The translations under genes were made by a program, and so were the position numbers. From Terriglobia bacterium (GTDB lineage Bacteria; Acidobacteriota; Terriglobia; Terriglobales; Acidobacteriaceae), in assembly GCA_020073015.1 (NCBI GenBank), contig JAIQFZ010000013.1:1-60137 (forward strand): 60,137 nt of DNA, read 5' to 3'. The notes under the pieces are model-generated. The model was not told the origin of the DNA. It saw only the letters and a program-made list of their open reading frames with translations, and ran no database searches. How positions within the stretch are numbered: the stretch's first letter is position 1; the number at the start of each line of letters is the position of its first letter. Below are positions 8,937-17,904 of the stretch, piece by piece.

Positions 8937-9395
8937 AAAATTGCGGACTCCAGCCTTGATTCCCGCCGAACGCCCACGATTTCCGGGGAGCGCACCCGAC
9001 GGGTCCGAACTTTGCCGGGAGATTCCCGGACAAAACACCGCCACCCCGCGCGAACGGGATTACGGAGTAAGGTCATTGTACGGCTGGTTACCGGTCTCTC
9101 GATGATTACCGACGATTACCTAGGATCACCGAAAGGGAGTGTACGACCGGGTTATGGAAGGCTTAGGGGTGGGGTCCCGGCTGGGAAACGACGGCCCAGT
9201 GGTCTGATTTCAGTTTGCCGTGAAAACCACTCGCTCTCCGAGGACGGTGTCTAACAGCCCGGAGAGGAACAAACCGCGGGTAGACGTTGGGCGTTGGGCA
9301 TTGGCTGTGTGATGCCGGCTGATGGTCGATTGAGACCACGATCGGCGTAGCCCCAATCAGCCATCAGACATTTTGCTGGCTTTCTGTTATCGCGG
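8937..9395. other. 459-base gene-free stretch between the TPR gene and gltA
   Basis: I see no convincing gene here. It contains a short GATTACC-like repeat (around 9101-9130) just upstream of the TPR gene. CTGATGG near 9318 and CCATCAG near 9360 could form a weak stem downstream of gltA. Both gltA and the TPR gene are on the minus strand, so this holds the TPR promoter and the end of the gltA transcript. Confidence 0.4.
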
Positions 9396-10706
9396 TTATC
9401 GTGTCGCCGCTACCACCGGCGTCCGCTTCTCAATCGGCACGAATGCCCGTGTTTCGTGGCCGATCCAGACCTGGCGCGGGCGGGCGATCTTTTGCTCGGG
9501 ATCTGTGAGCAATTCCTGCCACTGCGAGAGCCAGCCGACGGTGCGCGGTATGGCAAACAGCACCGTGAACATCTCCGGCTTGAAGCCCATCGCCTGGTAC
9601 ATGATGCCGGAGTAGAAGTCCACGTTGGGATAGAGCCGGCGCTGCGCGAAGTAATCGTCTTCCAACGCGATGCGTTCCAGTTCCATGGCAATCTCGAGTT
9701 TCGTATTGCGTCCGGTAACCTCGAAGACACTGTCGGCGGCCCACTTGATGATCTTCGCGCGCGGATCGTAGTTCTTGTAAACGCGGTGCCCGAATCCCAT
9801 CAATTTGCCTTTCCCCTCTTTGATCTTCTTGATGTAGGCGGGGACATTGTCCTTGGACCCGATTTCATCGAGCATGCGCAGCACTTCCTCATTCGCGCCG
9901 CCGTGCAGCGGTCCGGAGAGAGCGGAAGCGGCCGAGGCCGTAGCGAGGTACGGGTCGGCGTGCGAGCTGCCTACCGCCCGCATCGTGTTGGTGCTGCAAT
10001 TCTGCTCGTGATCGGCGTGCAGAATAAACAGAATGTCGAGCGCGCGCGCGATCACCGGGTTGGCCGCGTACTTCGGCTCGACAATCTTCCACAGCATGTT
10101 CATGAAGTTCTCGGTGTAGGTGAGGTCATTGTCGGGATAGACATACGGGAACCCGACGTTGTGCCGATACGACATGGCTGCGATCGACGGCATCTTGCCG
10201 ATCAGGCGCTTGATCTGCAGCAGGCGGCTCGCTGGATCGTGAATGTTCTTCGCATCCGGATACACCGTCGACAGCGCCGACACTGTGCTCACCAGCATCG
10301 CCATGGGGTGCGCGTTGTAGCGGAATCCCTCCATGAACTTCTTGGTGGTTTCATGGAGCATGGTGTGGTGCGTGATCTCATTCACCCAATTCTTCAATTC
10401 GCTTGCGGTGGGTAGTTCGCCGAACAGAAGTAGGTAGGCGACTTCCAGAAACGAAGAGTGTTCGGCGAGAACCTCGATCGGATAGCCGCGGTAGCGCAAA
10501 ATGCCCTTGTCGCCGTCAATATAGGTGATGGCACTCCGGCACGAAGCGGTATTCATAAAGGCTGGGTCGTACGTCATCAGGCCGAAATCATCGGCGCCGG
10601 TTTTGATCTTGCGCAGATCCATGGCGCGGATGGTGCCATTTTCGATGGGAAGGGTGTAAGTCTGCCCCGTCCGGTTATCAGTGATGGTGATGGTGTCTTG
10701 CGGCAT
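9396..10706 (-). CDS. gltA: Citrate synthase
   Basis: This 436-aa enzyme condenses acetyl-CoA and oxaloacetate, the entry step of the TCA cycle. The N-terminal domain includes GILRYRGYPIEVLAE. Catalytic and binding residues are visible in LHADHEQNCST (His near 230), GPLHGGANEEV, GFGHRVYKNYDPRA (second His near 305) and PNVDFYSG (catalytic Asp near 360). The length matches the large bacterial type. The start at 10706 is firmly set by AGGAGG 6 nt upstream; the 34-codon upward extension is spurious. It appears monocistronic. Confidence 0.95.
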   Translation of the reverse strand: MPQDTITITDNRTGQTYTLPIENGTIRAMDLRKIKTGADDFGLMTYDPAFMNTASCRSAITYIDGDKGILRYRGYPIEVLAEHSSFLEVAYLLLFGELPTASELKNWVNEITHHTMLHETTKKFMEGFRYNAHPMAMLVSTVSALSTVYPDAKNIHDPASRLLQIKRLIGKMPSIAAMSYRHNVGFPYVYPDNDLTYTENFMNMLWKIVEPKYAANPVIARALDILFILHADHEQNCSTNTMRAVGSSHADPYLATASAASALSGPLHGGANEEVLRMLDEIGSKDNVPAYIKKIKEGKGKLMGFGHRVYKNYDPRAKIIKWAADSVFEVTGRNTKLEIAMELERIALEDDYFAQRRLYPNVDFYSGIMYQAMGFKPEMFTVLFAIPRTVGWLSQWQELLTDPEQKIARPRQVWIGHETRAFVPIEKRTPVVAATR

Positions 10707-10867
10707 GAGGAACCTCCTGAAGCAAGTGCGGGACGAAGGCCGGCGGCCAAACCAAGGGAGGAGGCCGAACACGAAACCCGCTCGCACTGAAGGTAGCGAC
10801 GAATGCACGATCTCGCGGTGAGCTACGTCACATGGCGATGTTCAGCGGCCCGCATCGGGCCCGGAGC

Positions 10868-10963
10868 TCAGGCCCGAGCCCAAGCCGTCATCAGCACCAC
10901 CAGTAATGCCACCAGCACCGGTCGTGGCCTCTGCCGCAAGACTCGGTACAGAATGTAGGTCAT
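10868..10963 (-). CDS. Possible 31-aa membrane peptide
   Basis: This short frame encodes MTYILYRVLRQRPRP followed by a hydrophobic stretch VLVALLVVLMTAW and a stop. GGAGG lies 9 nt before its ATG. It resembles single-pass small membrane proteins but has no family evidence. It occupies the otherwise empty 409-base gap between gltA and the AhpD-like gene. Confidence 0.3.
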   Translation of the reverse strand: MTYILYRVLRQRPRPVLVALLVVLMTAWARA

Positions 10964-11115
10964 CGATTCGAACCTCCGGGGGGATCGGCGAGCGAATCGG
11001 TTCATTCCAGGCCACCCTTAACGCATTCCAGCTATTGGCAGCAAACAGCCTTTGCGTGTAGCGTGTCTGAACGCCGGAATTGTAGGCAATCTCCAGACCG
11101 GGGGCAAGCCCTTTT

Positions 11116-11697
11116 ATGACGTGGATTCGAACCATACCCCTCTCGCAGGCGAACGACGAACTTCGCCAGGCGGTGGAAGGGCAGAAGGCCCTGTACCCGG
11201 CGGAATACGGCACTCCGATCCATCCGGCCGAGGGTGGCGGCTCCGAGATCGTGGCCTCGCACACGCTGATTCCCCAGGCGCTGCACCATGCTTTCTCCAC
11301 CTTCGGGGCGCTCATGTCCCCCGATTTGCCGCTTCCGCGCCGCCACCACGAAATGATCGCCACCATGGTCTCGGTCACCAACCGGTGCGTGTATTGAATC
11401 GAATCCCACGCAGAGTTTCTGCGTAGAGTCACGCTCGACAAAGGACTGGTGGAAGCGCTGGAGCGAGACTACACCACCGCGCCCATCACACCGCCAGAGC
11501 GCGTCATGCTCGACTACGTCATCAAGCTCACCAAAGACGCCACCCAGGTCTGGAAGGACGATCACGAAAAACTGCGGGCAGCCGGCTTCGACGATCGGGC
11601 CATTCTGCAGATCACCCTCATCGCCGCCTGGTTCAACTACATCAACCGGGTGGCCGATGCCCTGGGCGTGGGAAGGGAACCGACGGCGGGGGCGTAG
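11116..11697 (+). CDS. AhpD-like peroxidase-related protein with in-frame UGA (candidate selenoprotein)
   Basis: The frame from ATG 11116 runs to TAG at 11695 with a single interruption, TGA at 11395-11397. With the UGA read through, the product is 193 aa, the usual size of carboxymuconolactone-decarboxylase-type peroxidase-related enzymes. The context is [19 protein letters not shown]. Family members have CxxC then His four residues on (C-x-x-C-x-x-x-H in AhpD), so UGA replaces the second catalytic Cys, giving CVYU...H. Sequence on both sides stays conserved in character and in frame. A hairpin follows the UGA at the distance expected for a bacterial SECIS. A nonsense-mutated pseudogene is the alternative. 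No selA, selB or selC was seen in the window. Confidence 0.65.
11401..11430 (+). promoter_or_regulatory. Candidate bacterial SECIS hairpin
   Basis: ACGCAGA (11408-11414) pairs perfectly with TCTGCGT (11418-11424) around loop GTT. An outer helix, GAATC (11401-11405) against GAGTC (11426-11430), has one mismatch. The loop begins 17 nt after the UGA, and its first base is G. Both fit the published general form of bSECIS elements: loop 16-37 nt from UGA, G among the first two loop bases. Confidence 0.5.
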
Positions 11698-11700
11698 TCC

Positions 11701-12894
11701 TCACTTCCGTGCCAGCACGCGCCCCCAGTCGCTGAACACTTCCGGCTTCCCGCCGCGCACCACCGTCGGATACACGTGGCCGAGACCCTTGTGATGATGA
11801 GAGCTGAATTCCAGGTGCGCCGCTGACCCCAAGCCGGCATCGAAGCCGTTCAACGACTCGATGGCGGCGATGAATTTCTCACGGGTAGGATTCTGCCCAG
11901 CCCTTTTCAAGCCTTCCGCGATGATCATGGCGTTCACAAACGCCTCCAGGCTCACGAAGCTGGGTTGGGTGGCCGACATGTACTTGCTGAGGCACTCACG
12001 GTAGAGCTTCACGGTGGGAAGATCTGTCTGGTCATAAGTCGGCACCACCTGCGTAATGACGGTCCCTTCAGACTCTTTTCCCGCAGCGTTGATAAAAGCC
12101 TCGGTGCCGACAAACGAGACGGCCAGAAACAAGGGCCGCCAACCCTGCGCGTGCGCCTCTTTCACGATCTCTGCAGCCGGCGCGTACGGACCAGCAATCA
12201 CCACCGCGTCCGGTTTCGCGGCCCGCACGGACGCAATGCCCTGCTTTACGTCGAGCGTATTGCGCGCGAACGAGCCCAGGGCGGCGGGGGAACCGCCGTG
12301 CTTCAATAACGCCAGCTTTACTCCCTCCAGTACAGCCTTGCCGAAGCCATCGTCCTGGTAAATGACCCCGATTTTCTTGAGACCAGATTCCAACAGGTTG
12401 TCCACTTGCTCGCGGGTCTCGTCATTGTAAGAGGCGCGGAGATTGACGACATAGTGCTTCAGCGGCTCATAGAGGAATTGGGCCCCGGTAAATAATCCGG
12501 CCACCGGCATGTGATCCGCTTCCGCCATCGGTAGGTACCGGGCGGCCGTGGGCGTGCCTACGAAAAACCCACCGGCAAATACATTCTCCTTTTTGAGCGA
12601 CGCGAAACACGCTGCAGTCTTCTCGGGATCGTAACCGTCATCGAAGGAAACCAGGCTGAGCTTCCGGCCGTTAACGCCCCCGTGGTCATTAACGTAGCTG
12701 AAGTACGCGGTAGCTCCCAACACAGTCTGAAGGCCGAGCTGCCGGGCAGGTCCGTCGAGTGCGGAACAGGAACCGATCTTAATTTCGCGCTCACTGACTC
12801 CGGGCGTTTGGCCGGCTGCGTTCGAGACCGAAACGCAAAGCAGCAGAGTCACGAACCACAAGCTTTTCTGGGCCAAGCATCCTAACCGGGCCAT
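11701..12894 (-). CDS. ABC-type branched-chain amino acid substrate-binding protein
   Basis: This 397-aa protein has a signal peptide (MARLGCLAQKSLWFVTLLLC..., cleavage near NAAGQ) and a type I periplasmic-binding fold. Features include EIKIGSCSALDGPARQLG, YVNDHGGVNGRKL, KKIGVIYQDDGFGKAVLEGV and a C-terminal domain ending GKPEVF. It resembles LivJ/LivK-type receptors for amino acids or aromatic acids. No permease or ATPase genes are adjacent, so it is an orphan binding protein here. Met at 12894 is chosen because GGGAGA precedes it by 7 nt; Met at 12942 lacks this. Confidence 0.85.
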   Translation of the reverse strand: MARLGCLAQKSLWFVTLLLCVSVSNAAGQTPGVSEREIKIGSCSALDGPARQLGLQTVLGATAYFSYVNDHGGVNGRKLSLVSFDDGYDPEKTAACFASLKKENVFAGGFFVGTPTAARYLPMAEADHMPVAGLFTGAQFLYEPLKHYVVNLRASYNDETREQVDNLLESGLKKIGVIYQDDGFGKAVLEGVKLALLKHGGSPAALGSFARNTLDVKQGIASVRAAKPDAVVIAGPYAPAAEIVKEAHAQGWRPLFLAVSFVGTEAFINAAGKESEGTVITQVVPTYDQTDLPTVKLYRECLSKYMSATQPSFVSLEAFVNAMIIAEGLKRAGQNPTREKFIAAIESLNGFDAGLGSAAHLEFSSHHHKGLGHVYPTVVRGGKPEVFSDWGRVLARK

Positions 12895-13341
12895 GGCAAA
12901 ATCTCCCTTGGGTTGCTCGCTGGCCATGGGCTCTCTTGTCACGAAAAGCCCTCCTAAATTGTGAGGCAGGAGCGTCGTGCGCCAATCGTCTGCGCCAGCC
13001 TAAATGGAAAGAAGTGAGGATACGACCCTTTGCTCTCGCTCAGGAAAACCAAAGTTTGGTATGGGTGGGAAGTGTAGCCGCCGTTTGACCTATGCAACTC
13101 GCTCCGTTAATCTCAAAAGATTCAGCAGAATACAGGGCCTCATCTATGTTCGACAGCATTCATGTAAACCCCCCTTGATGGCACCACCTTCTCATTCTCG
13201 CCAAGGTAGATGGCCACTGGGTCGGGCGACCGTAGAGGTCACCTCCATAAGCTCTACGTTCAAAAAGTTGCCGGGGCCGGGCTCACCAGAGAGAGTTCTG
13301 TCCGTCTCAAACCAAGGGTTGAAATGTCCGAAGGAGTTCGT
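12895..13341. other. 447-base divergent intergenic region with a decayed thrS start copy
   Basis: This region separates the minus-strand binding protein from the plus-strand M3 peptidase. Its main recognisable content is the thrS-like duplicate at 13081-13190, listed separately. Nothing else is recognised with confidence. Confidence 0.5.
13081..13190 (+). repeat. Decayed duplicate of the thrS leader and first codons
   Basis: The 65 bases before the ATG at 13146 match the 65 bases before thrS ATG 15552 at 52 of 65 positions (counted by hand, no gaps), including AGATTCAGCAGAATACA. The match continues into codons for DSIHV, then a 1-nt length difference and a stop end the frame. The intact copy is 15487-15596. 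Confidence 0.8.
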
Positions 13342-15396
13342 ATGTCCAAAGTGGCATGTGTTGTCTTCCTCGCGCTTTTGTCGGTAGCCAGTGCCGCCGC
13401 CCAACCAGGACCGAGCTCGCAGCCAACCGTATGGGCTACGAAACCGGACGCCGCCGCCTTCGAGAAGATCGTGAACGAGAGGCTGGCCGACGGGCAGAAC
13501 TCCATCGACAAGCTAGTTGCGGTCAAGGGCCCCAGGACGATTGAGAACACGCTGGTGCCTTATGACGAGGCGCTGCGGCAAGTCAACACCGGGAATTATT
13601 TGGCCAACATGATGTTTCAGGTTCATCCGGACGCCGCTTTTCGTGACCGGGCGACCACCATGACTCAGAAAGCAACCGCCGTCCTGACCGCGTTGTCATT
13701 GAACCGCGAAGTCTACCAGGCGCTGGCGGCTCTGGACCTCTCCAAGACCGACGCGGCCACGCGCTATTACGTGCAGCGCCAGTTGCTCGAGTTCCGCCTG
13801 GCCGGCGTCGATAAGGACGACGCCACTCGCGCCCGCCTCAAGCAGCTCAACGACGATCTCACCGGTGAGGTAACGCTGTACGAACGCAACATCGCCGACG
13901 ACCAGCGCAGCGTCGAGATCGCCAGCGCCGCGGATCTTGACGGCCTGCCGCAGGATTACATTGACCGGCACAAACCCGGGGCCGACGGCAAGATCCGCAT
14001 CACCACAGACTACCCCGACATTTTCCCGGTATTGAAGTTCGGCAAGAATGAGGCACTGCGGAAGCGCCTGTACGAGCAGTTCGACAACCGCGCCTATCCC
14101 AAGAACCGCGACCTTCTGCAGAAAATGATGCAGACACGCTACGAGATCGCGACGCTACTCGGGTATTCCTCGTGGGCCGACTATTTCGCCGCCGACAAGA
14201 TGGCGGTGAATGGCCAGAACATCGCGAACTTCATCCGCGATCTGGATGCCGCGGCGCGTCCCGTGGCGCAGCGTGAGTACACCATGCTGCTGGCGGAGAA
14301 GAAAAAATCCGATCCAACGGCAAAGGAGATTTGGGAGCACGAGACCAGCTACATCCGCGAACAGCTTCGCCGGTCGCAGTACAACTTCGATTCCCAATCC
14401 GTGCGTCCGTACTTGCCCTACGCCAGCGTGAAGAAGGGCATCATGGACACGGCAGCCCAGCTTTTTCACGTGACGTTCCAGGAAGAACCGAATGTGCCGG
14501 CGTGGGACCCGAGCGTCGAAACCTGGGCCGTGATGGACAACGGAAAGATGGTCGGGCGTTTTTATCTGGACATGCATCCACGCCCCGGCAAGTTCAGTCA
14601 CGCCGAGATGGTGCAGGTGCTGGACGGCGTGCGCGGCAAGCAAATGCCCGAAGCGGCGCTGATTTGCAATTTTCCCAAGCCGACGGCCACCGATGCGGGA
14701 TTGATGGAGTACGGAGACGTGGAGACTTTCTTCCACGAATTCGGCCATTTGATGCACCACATTCTTGGCGGACAGCAGCAGTGGGCAGGGATCAGCGGCA
14801 TCACCATGGAAGCGGACTTCGGGGAAGCGCCCTCGCAGATGCTGGAAGAGTTTATGCGCAGCCCGCAGGTGCTGGCGTCGTTCGCTCATCATTACAAGAC
14901 GGGTGAGCCGATCCCGGCGGAACTCGTCGCGCGCATGAATCGGGCCTCGGCATTCGGTCGCGCCACTTACACGGCTGCCCAGATCAGCTACACCGCACTT
15001 TCCTATGACGTCTACAAGGGCAAACCGCGGGACGTGGACTTGGACGCAGTCTGCCTGGCGGACACGAAACGCTACACCCTGTTTTTGCCCCTGCCCGGCA
15101 CACACATGTACGCGTCGTTTGGCCATTTGAGCGGGTACTCGTCGGCGTACTACACCTACATGTGGGACTTGGTGATTGCCCAGGACTTCTTCCAGCAGTT
15201 TGACCATACCAACCTGCTGAACGGCGAGGGTCCCATGCGCTATCGGCGCGTTGTGCTGGAGCCCGGCGGATCCATGTCGGCCAACGACCTGGTCAAGAAC
15301 TTCCTGGGCCGTCCCCAGAATATGGCAGCGTTCCAGCGCTGGATGGGTAAGGAGTTCGAGTCCCAACCCGCAGCTTCGAACCGAACCGGAAACTGA
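13342..15396 (+). CDS. Exported M3-family zinc metallopeptidase (Dcp/OpdA-like)
   Basis: This 684-aa protein begins with a signal peptide (MSKVACVVFLALLSVASAAAQ). The M3 thimet-oligopeptidase fold follows. The zinc motif HEFGH is near residue 465 (ETFFHEFGHLMHH), with the third ligand Glu in the following EEFMRSPQ helix and a substrate-side block THMYASFGHLSGYSSAYY. Family members cleave short peptides, so a periplasmic peptide-degrading role is inferred. AAGGAG 5 nt upstream fixes the start at 13342; the frame extends 44 codons upstream without merit. The gene sits between the decayed and intact copies of the thrS start. Confidence 0.88.
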   Translation: MSKVACVVFLALLSVASAAAQPGPSSQPTVWATKPDAAAFEKIVNERLADGQNSIDKLVAVKGPRTIENTLVPYDEALRQVNTGNYLANMMFQVHPDAAFRDRATTMTQKATAVLTALSLNREVYQALAALDLSKTDAATRYYVQRQLLEFRLAGVDKDDATRARLKQLNDDLTGEVTLYERNIADDQRSVEIASAADLDGLPQDYIDRHKPGADGKIRITTDYPDIFPVLKFGKNEALRKRLYEQFDNRAYPKNRDLLQKMMQTRYEIATLLGYSSWADYFAADKMAVNGQNIANFIRDLDAAARPVAQREYTMLLAEKKKSDPTAKEIWEHETSYIREQLRRSQYNFDSQSVRPYLPYASVKKGIMDTAAQLFHVTFQEEPNVPAWDPSVETWAVMDNGKMVGRFYLDMHPRPGKFSHAEMVQVLDGVRGKQMPEAALICNFPKPTATDAGLMEYGDVETFFHEFGHLMHHILGGQQQWAGISGITMEADFGEAPSQMLEEFMRSPQVLASFAHHYKTGEPIPAELVARMNRASAFGRATYTAAQISYTALSYDVYKGKPRDVDLDAVCLADTKRYTLFLPLPGTHMYASFGHLSGYSSAYYTYMWDLVIAQDFFQQFDHTNLLNGEGPMRYRRVVLEPGGSMSANDLVKNFLGRPQNMAAFQRWMGKEFESQPAASNRTGN

Positions 15397-15486
15397 GATT
15401 GGCAAACGGGATACGCGTCGTCGCTGGATGTGTAGTTTGTCTTTGCCCCAAATCCGGAGCACGGTCCGCGCGTGCGGCCCCCGAGA

Positions 15487-15596
15487 CCGTTTGACCCTCC
15501 CCGTTCTCTCCTTTAAACTCAAGAGATTCAGCAGAATACAAGGCCTAATCTATGTCCGACAGCATTCACGTAAAGCTCCCCGATGGCAGCAGCAAT
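15487..15596 (+). repeat. Intact partner of the duplicated thrS leader
   Basis: This is the thrS 5' untranslated region and first 15 codons, matching 13081-13190. The repeated block includes about 65 nt before the start codon, so it may carry the thrS promoter. Confidence 0.7.
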
Positions 15597-17498
15597 GAAG
15601 TCCCGAAGGGGACCACCGCGCTCGATATTGCCAAGTCCATCAGCCCCCGCCTCGCTGACGCCGCGCTTGCCGCCAAAACTAACGGCAATCTGATTGACTT
15701 GACTCGACCCCTCGACCAAGACACCGACCTGCGCATCCTGACCGAAAAAGATCCGGAGGCGCTCGAAGTCTACCGCCATTCCTCCGCCCACCTGATGGCC
15801 GCTGCTGTGCTTGAACTTTTCCCCGAGACCAAACTCGGCCACGGCCCCGCCACCGAGAGCGGGTTCTTCTATGACTTCTACCGCGAGACTCCGTTCACTC
15901 CGGAGGATCTCGAAAAGATCGAGAAGAAAATGCAGGAACTGGTGCAGCAGGATCTGCCCTATGCCCGCGAGTTCCTGCCGCACAAGGAAGGTCTGGAGCG
16001 CTTCAAGAAGGAAGGCGACTTCATGAAGTGCCATTTCATCGAGCAGTTCACCAAGCCCGATGAAAAAATTTCGATCTACAAGACCGGCAAGTTTCTCGAC
16101 TTCTGTCGCGGCCCGCACGTACCGTCGACCGGCAAGATCAAGGCGTTCAAGCTGCTGAACATCGCCGGCGCCTACTGGCTGGGCGACGAAAAGAACCCGC
16201 AGCTGCAGCGCATCTACGGCACTTCGTTCTTTTCGAAGAAGGATCTCGAAGCTTTCCTGCACAAGGTCGAAGAAGCGAAGAAGCGCGATCATCGCGCGCT
16301 GGGCCAGCAACTCGACCTGTTCTCAATCCAGGAACTCGCCGGTCCTGGGCTGATTTTCTGGCACCCCAAGGGCGGCATCATCCGCAAAGAGATGGAAGAC
16401 TGGATGCGTGAGGAGTATCTGCGCCGCGGCTATTCGCTGGTCTATACGCCGCACGTAACGCGCCGCCAGCTCTTCCACACCTCCGGGCACGAGGGTTATT
16501 ACTCGGACAACATGTTTGACGCCATGGAACTCGACGACGCCGAATATCGCCTCAAGCCCATGAACTGTCCGGGGCACATCCTGATTTACAAGGACTCGCT
16601 GAAGTCGTATCGCGATCTGCCCGTGCGGTTTGGCGAGCTGGGCACGGTTTATCGCTACGAGCGTTCGGGCGTGATGCACGGCCTGCTGCGTGTCCGCGGC
16701 TTCACCCAGGATGACGCGCACATCTTCTGCACCCCCGAGCAGATCGAGAATGAAATTGTCGGCTGCATGGAGTTCGCGCTCGCCGTGCTGAAGGCCTTCG
16801 GCTTCGACCAGTTCCAGACCGAGCTTTCCACCTGGGACCCGGGCCACAAGAAGAGCTTTCTCGGCACGGAAGAACAGTGGAACCTCGCCAACCACTCGCT
16901 CGAAAGCGCGCTCAAGCGCCTGAACATCGAGTACAAAACCATCCCCGGCGAGGCGGCATTCTACGGGCCGAAGATCGACGTCAAGCTGGTGGACGCGATC
17001 GGCCGTTTGTGGCAGCTCTCGACGGTCCAGTTCGACTTCAACCTGCCGCAGCGCTTCCAGCTCGAATACGTCGCCGAAGACGGCACGCGCAAACAGCCGG
17101 TAATGGTCCACCGCGCGCTCTACGGATCGGTCGAACGCTTCTTCGGAGTGCTGATCGAACACTACGCTGGGGCGTTCCCGGTCTGGCTCTCGCCCGTGCA
17201 GGCAGTGATGATCCCGATCGCGGAGCGGCATTCGGCCTACGCCGAAAAAGTAGCCGACCAATTGAAAGCGGCGGGGGTGCGCGTCGAAGTCGATGCCCGT
17301 AACGAAAAGATGAACGCCAAGATCCGCGAACACGCCATGCAGAAAGTTCCATTCCTGCTGGTGGTCGGAGACAAAGAGGCCGAAGCAAACAAAGTCAACG
17401 TCCGCACCCGCGGGAAGGAAAAGACCGAAGACATGGGTACGGCTGAGTTCGCGGAGAAGATTAAGAAGCTGATTGTGGAGAAGAGCGCCACGTTGTAG
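15552..17498 (+). CDS. thrS: Threonyl-tRNA synthetase
   Basis: This 648-aa class II synthetase charges tRNA-Thr. Its order is an N-terminal TGS domain (residues 1-60), an editing domain (HSSAHLMAAAVLELFPETKL, then the second-domain segment around GPHVPSTGKIKAF), the catalytic core and a C-terminal anticodon-binding domain. The core has MNCPGH near 336 (zinc Cys), FGELGTVYRYERSGVMHGL and MVHRALYGSVERF near 518. The full family length is present. The 5' region is duplicated upstream of the preceding peptidase gene. Three tRNA-Thr genes, its substrates, lie at the right end of the window. Confidence 0.97.
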   Translation: MSDSIHVKLPDGSSNEVPKGTTALDIAKSISPRLADAALAAKTNGNLIDLTRPLDQDTDLRILTEKDPEALEVYRHSSAHLMAAAVLELFPETKLGHGPATESGFFYDFYRETPFTPEDLEKIEKKMQELVQQDLPYAREFLPHKEGLERFKKEGDFMKCHFIEQFTKPDEKISIYKTGKFLDFCRGPHVPSTGKIKAFKLLNIAGAYWLGDEKNPQLQRIYGTSFFSKKDLEAFLHKVEEAKKRDHRALGQQLDLFSIQELAGPGLIFWHPKGGIIRKEMEDWMREEYLRRGYSLVYTPHVTRRQLFHTSGHEGYYSDNMFDAMELDDAEYRLKPMNCPGHILIYKDSLKSYRDLPVRFGELGTVYRYERSGVMHGLLRVRGFTQDDAHIFCTPEQIENEIVGCMEFALAVLKAFGFDQFQTELSTWDPGHKKSFLGTEEQWNLANHSLESALKRLNIEYKTIPGEAAFYGPKIDVKLVDAIGRLWQLSTVQFDFNLPQRFQLEYVAEDGTRKQPVMVHRALYGSVERFFGVLIEHYAGAFPVWLSPVQAVMIPIAERHSAYAEKVADQLKAAGVRVEVDARNEKMNAKIREHAMQKVPFLLVVGDKEAEANKVNVRTRGKEKTEDMGTAEFAEKIKKLIVEKSATL

Positions 17499-17904
17499 TC
17501 GGCAATCCTCACGTAGGGACAGCCGCCCTCGGCTGGCCAGGCGAGCGAAGCTCGCCAGTGTCCACGTTCGTGGGCCCAAATTGGTGGACTACTTGCGTCC
17601 AGACTCCTGTGATAAACGGAACATCTGCGGAGTTTCGCTTCGCCCGGACAGCCGAGGGGGCGGCTGTCCCTACGTGAGCTGTCCCGACGTGATGCGGTTC
17701 CTTGAGCCCCGCAAAATCCCTGTGTTAGCATCATTGCTTTCGCAGGCGATGCCGCGTTGGCCTGTACCAGCTCTCTTCTTCGACTAAGGCCCGCCCGGAG
17801 TCATCCAATCCCGGATCGCGCGGTCAGCCTGCGGACTGCGGAGCTTCGCTCCGCTGGACAGCCGAGGGCGGCTGTCCCTACGTGGTCCTTGAAGGAGACA
17901 ACCC
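17499..17904. repeat. 406-base intergenic region with three family B repeats
   Basis: Copies are at 17511-17559 (ACGTAGGGACAGCCGCCCTC orientation), 17634-17676 and 17841-17884 (both inverted, ending GGCTGTCCCTACGTG). Each unit contains its own inverted repeat (for example GGCGAGC/GCTCGCC). Further copies are at 30183-30230 and 32595-32640. No gene is seen in this gap. Confidence 0.75.

Noticed and set aside
14155-15522. 455-codon minus-strand frame opposite the M3 peptidase
   Set aside because: It is antisense to a peptidase with a complete active site, and its composition mirrors the sense codons.
16323-17579. 418-codon minus-strand frame opposite thrS
   Set aside because: It is antisense to an unambiguous thrS and no motif is visible.
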